Origin: Rhodobacteraceae bacterium F11138
Lineage (GTDB): Bacteria > Pseudomonadota > Alphaproteobacteria > Rhodobacterales > Rhodobacteraceae
Length of the DNA: 64,000 nucleotides
Direction of reading: 5' to 3'
Assembly: GCA_016521575.1 (NCBI GenBank)
Contig: JAEKDP010000010.1
Coordinates: 62,001-126,000, forward strand
Position 1 is the first letter of the stretch; the number at the start of each line of letters is the position of its first letter. The position numbers were made by a program, and so were the translations under genes. Of the stretch, positions 61,351 through 64,000 are shown piece by piece. The notes under the pieces were generated by a model. That model was not told the origin of the DNA. It made no database searches and saw only the letters and a list, made by a program, of their open reading frames with translations.

Positions 61351-62634
61351 TCACAGGCGTGCGCCCTGGATCCATGTTTCCGCAATGGCGCGGTCATCGC
61401 CCATCATGATGGTTGCGAACAGGGCCTCCCAAATGTCATCGGCCTGCGCGGTCCGTTGCGCGATGGCCGGGGTGGACGCCAGGTCCAGCACGATCAGGTC
61501 GGCTTCGTGTCCGGGCTGCAGATTGCCGATCAGCCCGTCCATGTGCAGCGTGCGGGCCGACCCGACAGTGGCAAGCCATAGCAGCTGCGCCGCATGCAAG
61601 GGGGTGCCGCGCAACTGGCCGATCTCATAGGCTGCGGCCATGGTGCGCAGCATGGAAAACGATGAACCGCCGCCGGTATCCGTCGCCAGCCCGACGCTTT
61701 GCCCTTCGGCAATCAGCCCGGCCATGTCAAACAGACCAGATCCGATGAAGGTGTTCGACGTCGGACAATGCACCAGCGCGCCGCCGACCTCGCGCAGGCG
61801 GTCCCGCTCGCGGGGTTCCAGATGGATCGCGTGCCCATACAGCCCGCGCGCGCCCAGCAGCCCATGGGCTTCGTAGGTATCCAGATAATCGCGGGCGTCC
61901 GGATACAGCGATTTGACCCAGGCGATTTCGTCCAGCTGTTCGCTGAGATGGGTTTGCATCAGGCAATCCGGGTGTTCCGCCCACAGCGCGCCCATCGCTT
62001 CAAGCTGCTCTGGCGTCGAGGTGGGCGAGAACCGTGGCGTGATCGCATAGGAAATCCGGTCCACCCCGTGCCAGCGTTCCAGCAGCGCCTTGCTGTCGTC
62101 ATAGGCCGACCGGGCCGTGTCGCGCAGCCCTTCGGGGGCGTTGCGATCCATACAGGTCTTGCCCGTAACGACCCGCTGACCCCGGCGTTGTGCTTCGGTG
62201 AAAAAGGCGTCGACGCTTTCGGGATGGATGGTGGCAAAGCTGCACATGGTCGTGGTGCCGTGCGCGGCGGTCAGATCCAGATAGCGCGCGGAAATTTCAG
62301 CGGCGTAGTGCGCATCCGCAAAACGCATCTCTTCGGGAAAGGTATAGGTGTTCAGCCAGTCGATCAGCCGCTTGCCCCAGCTGGCAATCATCGCCGTTTG
62401 CGGAAAATGGACATGGGCATCGACAAACCCGGCCATGATGACATGCGGCCCGTGATCGACCACGCGGGCCCGGGGATGTGCGGCGCGCAGGTCGTGGAAC
62501 GTTCCCACCGCTGCGATTCGCCCTGCCTGGATCGCGACTGCCTCGTGCAGGCGGGCCGCGCCGGTGGGGTCGGGCCGAAAGGGCGAGCCGTCGAAGGATA
62601 GAACCTGTCCTTTCAGAATGATCGCTTCGCTCAT
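61351..62634 (-). CDS. guaD: Guanine deaminase
   Basis: A 427-residue amidohydrolase converting guanine to xanthine. Motifs: 'GFVDAHVHFPQTAMIASWGKRLIDWLNTYTFPEE' (HxH; the PQTxxIxSWG block is GuaD-typical), 'LMQTHLSEQLDEIAWV', 'GHAIHLEPRERDRL' and 'SVGLATDTGGGSSFSMLRTM'. Oriented towards the 8-oxoguanine deaminase gene, 165 bases apart at their ends. The xanthine dehydrogenase genes that often accompany it are not in the window. Confidence 0.93.
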   Translation of the reverse strand: MSEAIILKGQVLSFDGSPFRPDPTGAARLHEAVAIQAGRIAAVGTFHDLRAAHPRARVVDHGPHVIMAGFVDAHVHFPQTAMIASWGKRLIDWLNTYTFPEEMRFADAHYAAEISARYLDLTAAHGTTTMCSFATIHPESVDAFFTEAQRRGQRVVTGKTCMDRNAPEGLRDTARSAYDDSKALLERWHGVDRISYAITPRFSPTSTPEQLEAMGALWAEHPDCLMQTHLSEQLDEIAWVKSLYPDARDYLDTYEAHGLLGARGLYGHAIHLEPRERDRLREVGGALVHCPTSNTFIGSGLFDMAGLIAEGQSVGLATDTGGGSSFSMLRTMAAAYEIGQLRGTPLHAAQLLWLATVGSARTLHMDGLIGNLQPGHEADLIVLDLASTPAIAQRTAQADDIWEALFATIMMGDDRAIAETWIQGARL

Positions 62635-62766
62635 CGCCTGTTCCTTTCCCTGTCAATTCGCCGCCGTGCAGACTACAGGCCGGATTTCTTCTGGTAAATT
62701 CCGCTATTATCATTGTTTTCCCATAGCAGCTTCTTCTATTTTGCGACCAATTGCGGGGAGCGCCAG

Positions 62767-64000
62767 ATGGTTGATGACACCGATCGGATCGATGACGAAC
62801 AGGCCCGCGAGGACTCGGCCTATATGCTGGACCGGCGGGCCGTCGCGGGGATCCTCTATGCGGTGGATACCGACGATCAGGTCAAGCTGACCGAATTGAT
62901 GGAGCCGCTTCATGCGGCCGACATCGCCGACCTTCTGGAACAGCTCAATGCCTATGACCGGGCACGCCTGATCCGGCTGTACGGGCGCGAATTCGACGGC
63001 GACATCCTGTCGGAACTGGATGAAAACATCCGTGAGGAAGTCATCTCGACCCTGCATCCCGAGGTTCTGGCGGATGCGGTGCGGGATCTGGAAAGCGACG
63101 ATGTCGTGGATCTGATCGAAGATCTGGAAGAACCGCAGCAAGAGGCGATTCTCGACGCGCTTGAAGACTCCGACCGGGTCGCGGTCGAACAGTCGATGGC
63201 CTGGCCCGAAGGCTCGGCCGGGCGTCTGATGCAGCGCGAAGTGGTCATGGCGCCGGAACACTGGAACGTCGGGCAGGCCATCGATCATCTGCGCAGCAGC
63301 GACAATCTGCCCGAACAGTTCTATCACATCGTGCTGGTGGATCCGCGCATGCACCCGATCGGCAATGTCACGCTGGGCAAGCTGATGGGGTCGCGCCGCG
63401 AAATCCACCTGCTGGATCTGACCGAGGACATGTTCCGGGTGATCCCCGCGACCCAGGACGAAGAGGACGTGGCCTATGCGTTCAACCAGTATCACCTGAT
63501 CTCGGCCCCCGTCGTGGATCAGGAGGGGCGGCTGGCCGGGGTCATCACCATCGACGACGCCATGGCGGTGCTGGATGAAGAGCATGAAGAAGACATCCTG
63601 CGTCTTGCGGGCGTGTCCGATGAAAGTTCGTTGTCCGACAGTGTGGCGGATACCGCCAAGCGGCGCCTGCCGTGGTTGGCGGTGAATCTGTTGACGGCCA
63701 ATCTGGCGGCGCTGGTGATTTCCCAGTTTGAAGATACCCTGACGCGTTTCGTCGCGTTGGCGGTCTTGATGCCCATTGTCGCCTCGATGGGGGGCAATGC
63801 GGGAACCCAGTCGCTGACCGTCGCCGTTCGCGCGCTTGCAACGCGCGACCTGACAGGCGCGAACGTCTGGCGGATCATTCGACGCGAAGCCACGGTGGGA
63901 TTGTTGAACGGGGCGGTCTTTGCCGTCGTCATGGGAACGGTCGGGTTTCTGTGGTTCGGATCGTTCGCGATCGGATATGTGTTGGCGGCGGCGATGGTCA
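62767..64000 (+). CDS. mgtE: MgtE magnesium transporter, N-terminal part (truncated by window end)
   Basis: The first 411 residues of MgtE are present and the frame runs off the right edge. An N-terminal superhelical domain (about 1-150, 'LMEPLHAADIADLLEQLNAYDRARLIRLYG'), two CBS domains (about 155-275, 'GRLMQREVVMAPEHWNVGQAIDHLR' and 'AYAFNQYHLISAPVVDQEGRLAGVITIDDAMAVLDEE') and the start of the membrane part ('RLPWLAVNLLTANLAALVI', 'MPIVASMGGNAGTQSLTVAVRALA') are visible. Mg2+ bound to the cytosolic domains gates the channel. ATG 62767 with GGGGAG. Confidence 0.93.
   Translation, partial: MVDDTDRIDDEQAREDSAYMLDRRAVAGILYAVDTDDQVKLTELMEPLHAADIADLLEQLNAYDRARLIRLYGREFDGDILSELDENIREEVISTLHPEVLADAVRDLESDDVVDLIEDLEEPQQEAILDALEDSDRVAVEQSMAWPEGSAGRLMQREVVMAPEHWNVGQAIDHLRSSDNLPEQFYHIVLVDPRMHPIGNVTLGKLMGSRREIHLLDLTEDMFRVIPATQDEEDVAYAFNQYHLISAPVVDQEGRLAGVITIDDAMAVLDEEHEEDILRLAGVSDESSLSDSVADTAKRRLPWLAVNLLTANLAALVISQFEDTLTRFVALAVLMPIVASMGGNAGTQSLTVAVRALATRDLTGANVWRIIRREATVGLLNGAVFAVVMGTVGFLWFGSFAIGYVLAAAMV

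Overview
The window is a GC-rich, gene-dense alphaproteobacterial chromosome segment. It most likely comes from a marine Rhodobacterales (Roseobacter-group / Rhodobacteraceae) organism. The reasons are the full soxVWXYZABCD lithotrophy locus with a SoxR-type ArsR repressor, the block NDUFA12 - mlaD - DUF2155 - aat - accC - accB, a GapR nucleoid protein, a ScfR-family acyl-CoA regulator, and the pccB ... pccA ... DUF4174 ... methylmalonyl-CoA mutase region. I see no complete transposon, prophage, CRISPR array or rRNA operon. This is mostly a core-genome stretch.

Layout. 1-2.3 kb: tail of a cation-efflux protein, lipB, tRNA-Leu(GAG), and a secreted SH3/LprI/MliC-like protein. 2.35-12.3 kb: sulfur oxidation. 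A leftward operon (soxS, an HbpS/GlcG-like gene, soxR, a soxT-like YeeE/YedE transporter) diverges from a rightward soxVWXYZABCD run. Three related AATTC-like operators lie at soxS/soxV, soxW/soxX and soxA/soxB. 12.5-19.6 kb: orphan phage-type amidase, clpP-clpX, a RidA-family protein, NDUFA12, mlaD, DUF2155, then leftward accB-accC-aat. 19.8-27.1 kb: acyl-CoA synthetase and a leftward five-gene branched-chain-type ABC importer. 27.3-33.4 kb: ScfR-type regulator, single-domain receiver, two-TM protein, transporter-like histidine kinase, orphan FliM/FliN-like protein. 33.5-40 kb: housekeeping (gapR, gatCA, AmpD-like amidase, rnpB, rpmG) with small lipoproteins. 40.2-49.7 kb: propionyl-CoA pathway (pccB, pccA, methylmalonyl-CoA mutase) interleaved with small envelope proteins. 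49.8-55.4 kb: leftward operon of SPOR lipoprotein, D,D-carboxypeptidase, tmk, holB, tatD and a PhnP-like hydrolase. 56.1-64 kb: BAX-inhibitor protein, quinone oxidoreductase, XRE regulator plus hisN, 8-oxoguanine deaminase and guanine deaminase facing each other, and the start of mgtE.

How the parts work together. The sox genes encode periplasmic oxidation of thiosulfate: SoxXA attaches the substrate to the SoxY cysteine, SoxYZ carries it, SoxB hydrolyses off sulfate, SoxCD oxidises the sulfane sulfur, and SoxV/W/S keep the thiols reduced. The pcc/mcm genes convert propionyl-CoA to succinyl-CoA. The ABC importer, acyl-CoA synthetase, ScfR regulator and transporter-type kinase suggest, by inference only, a carboxylate or amino-acid uptake and sensing neighbourhood. 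The least explained parts are the receiver / two-TM protein / transporter-kinase / FliM-like group, the envelope lipoproteins inside the pcc locus, and the HbpS-like gene in the sox regulatory operon.
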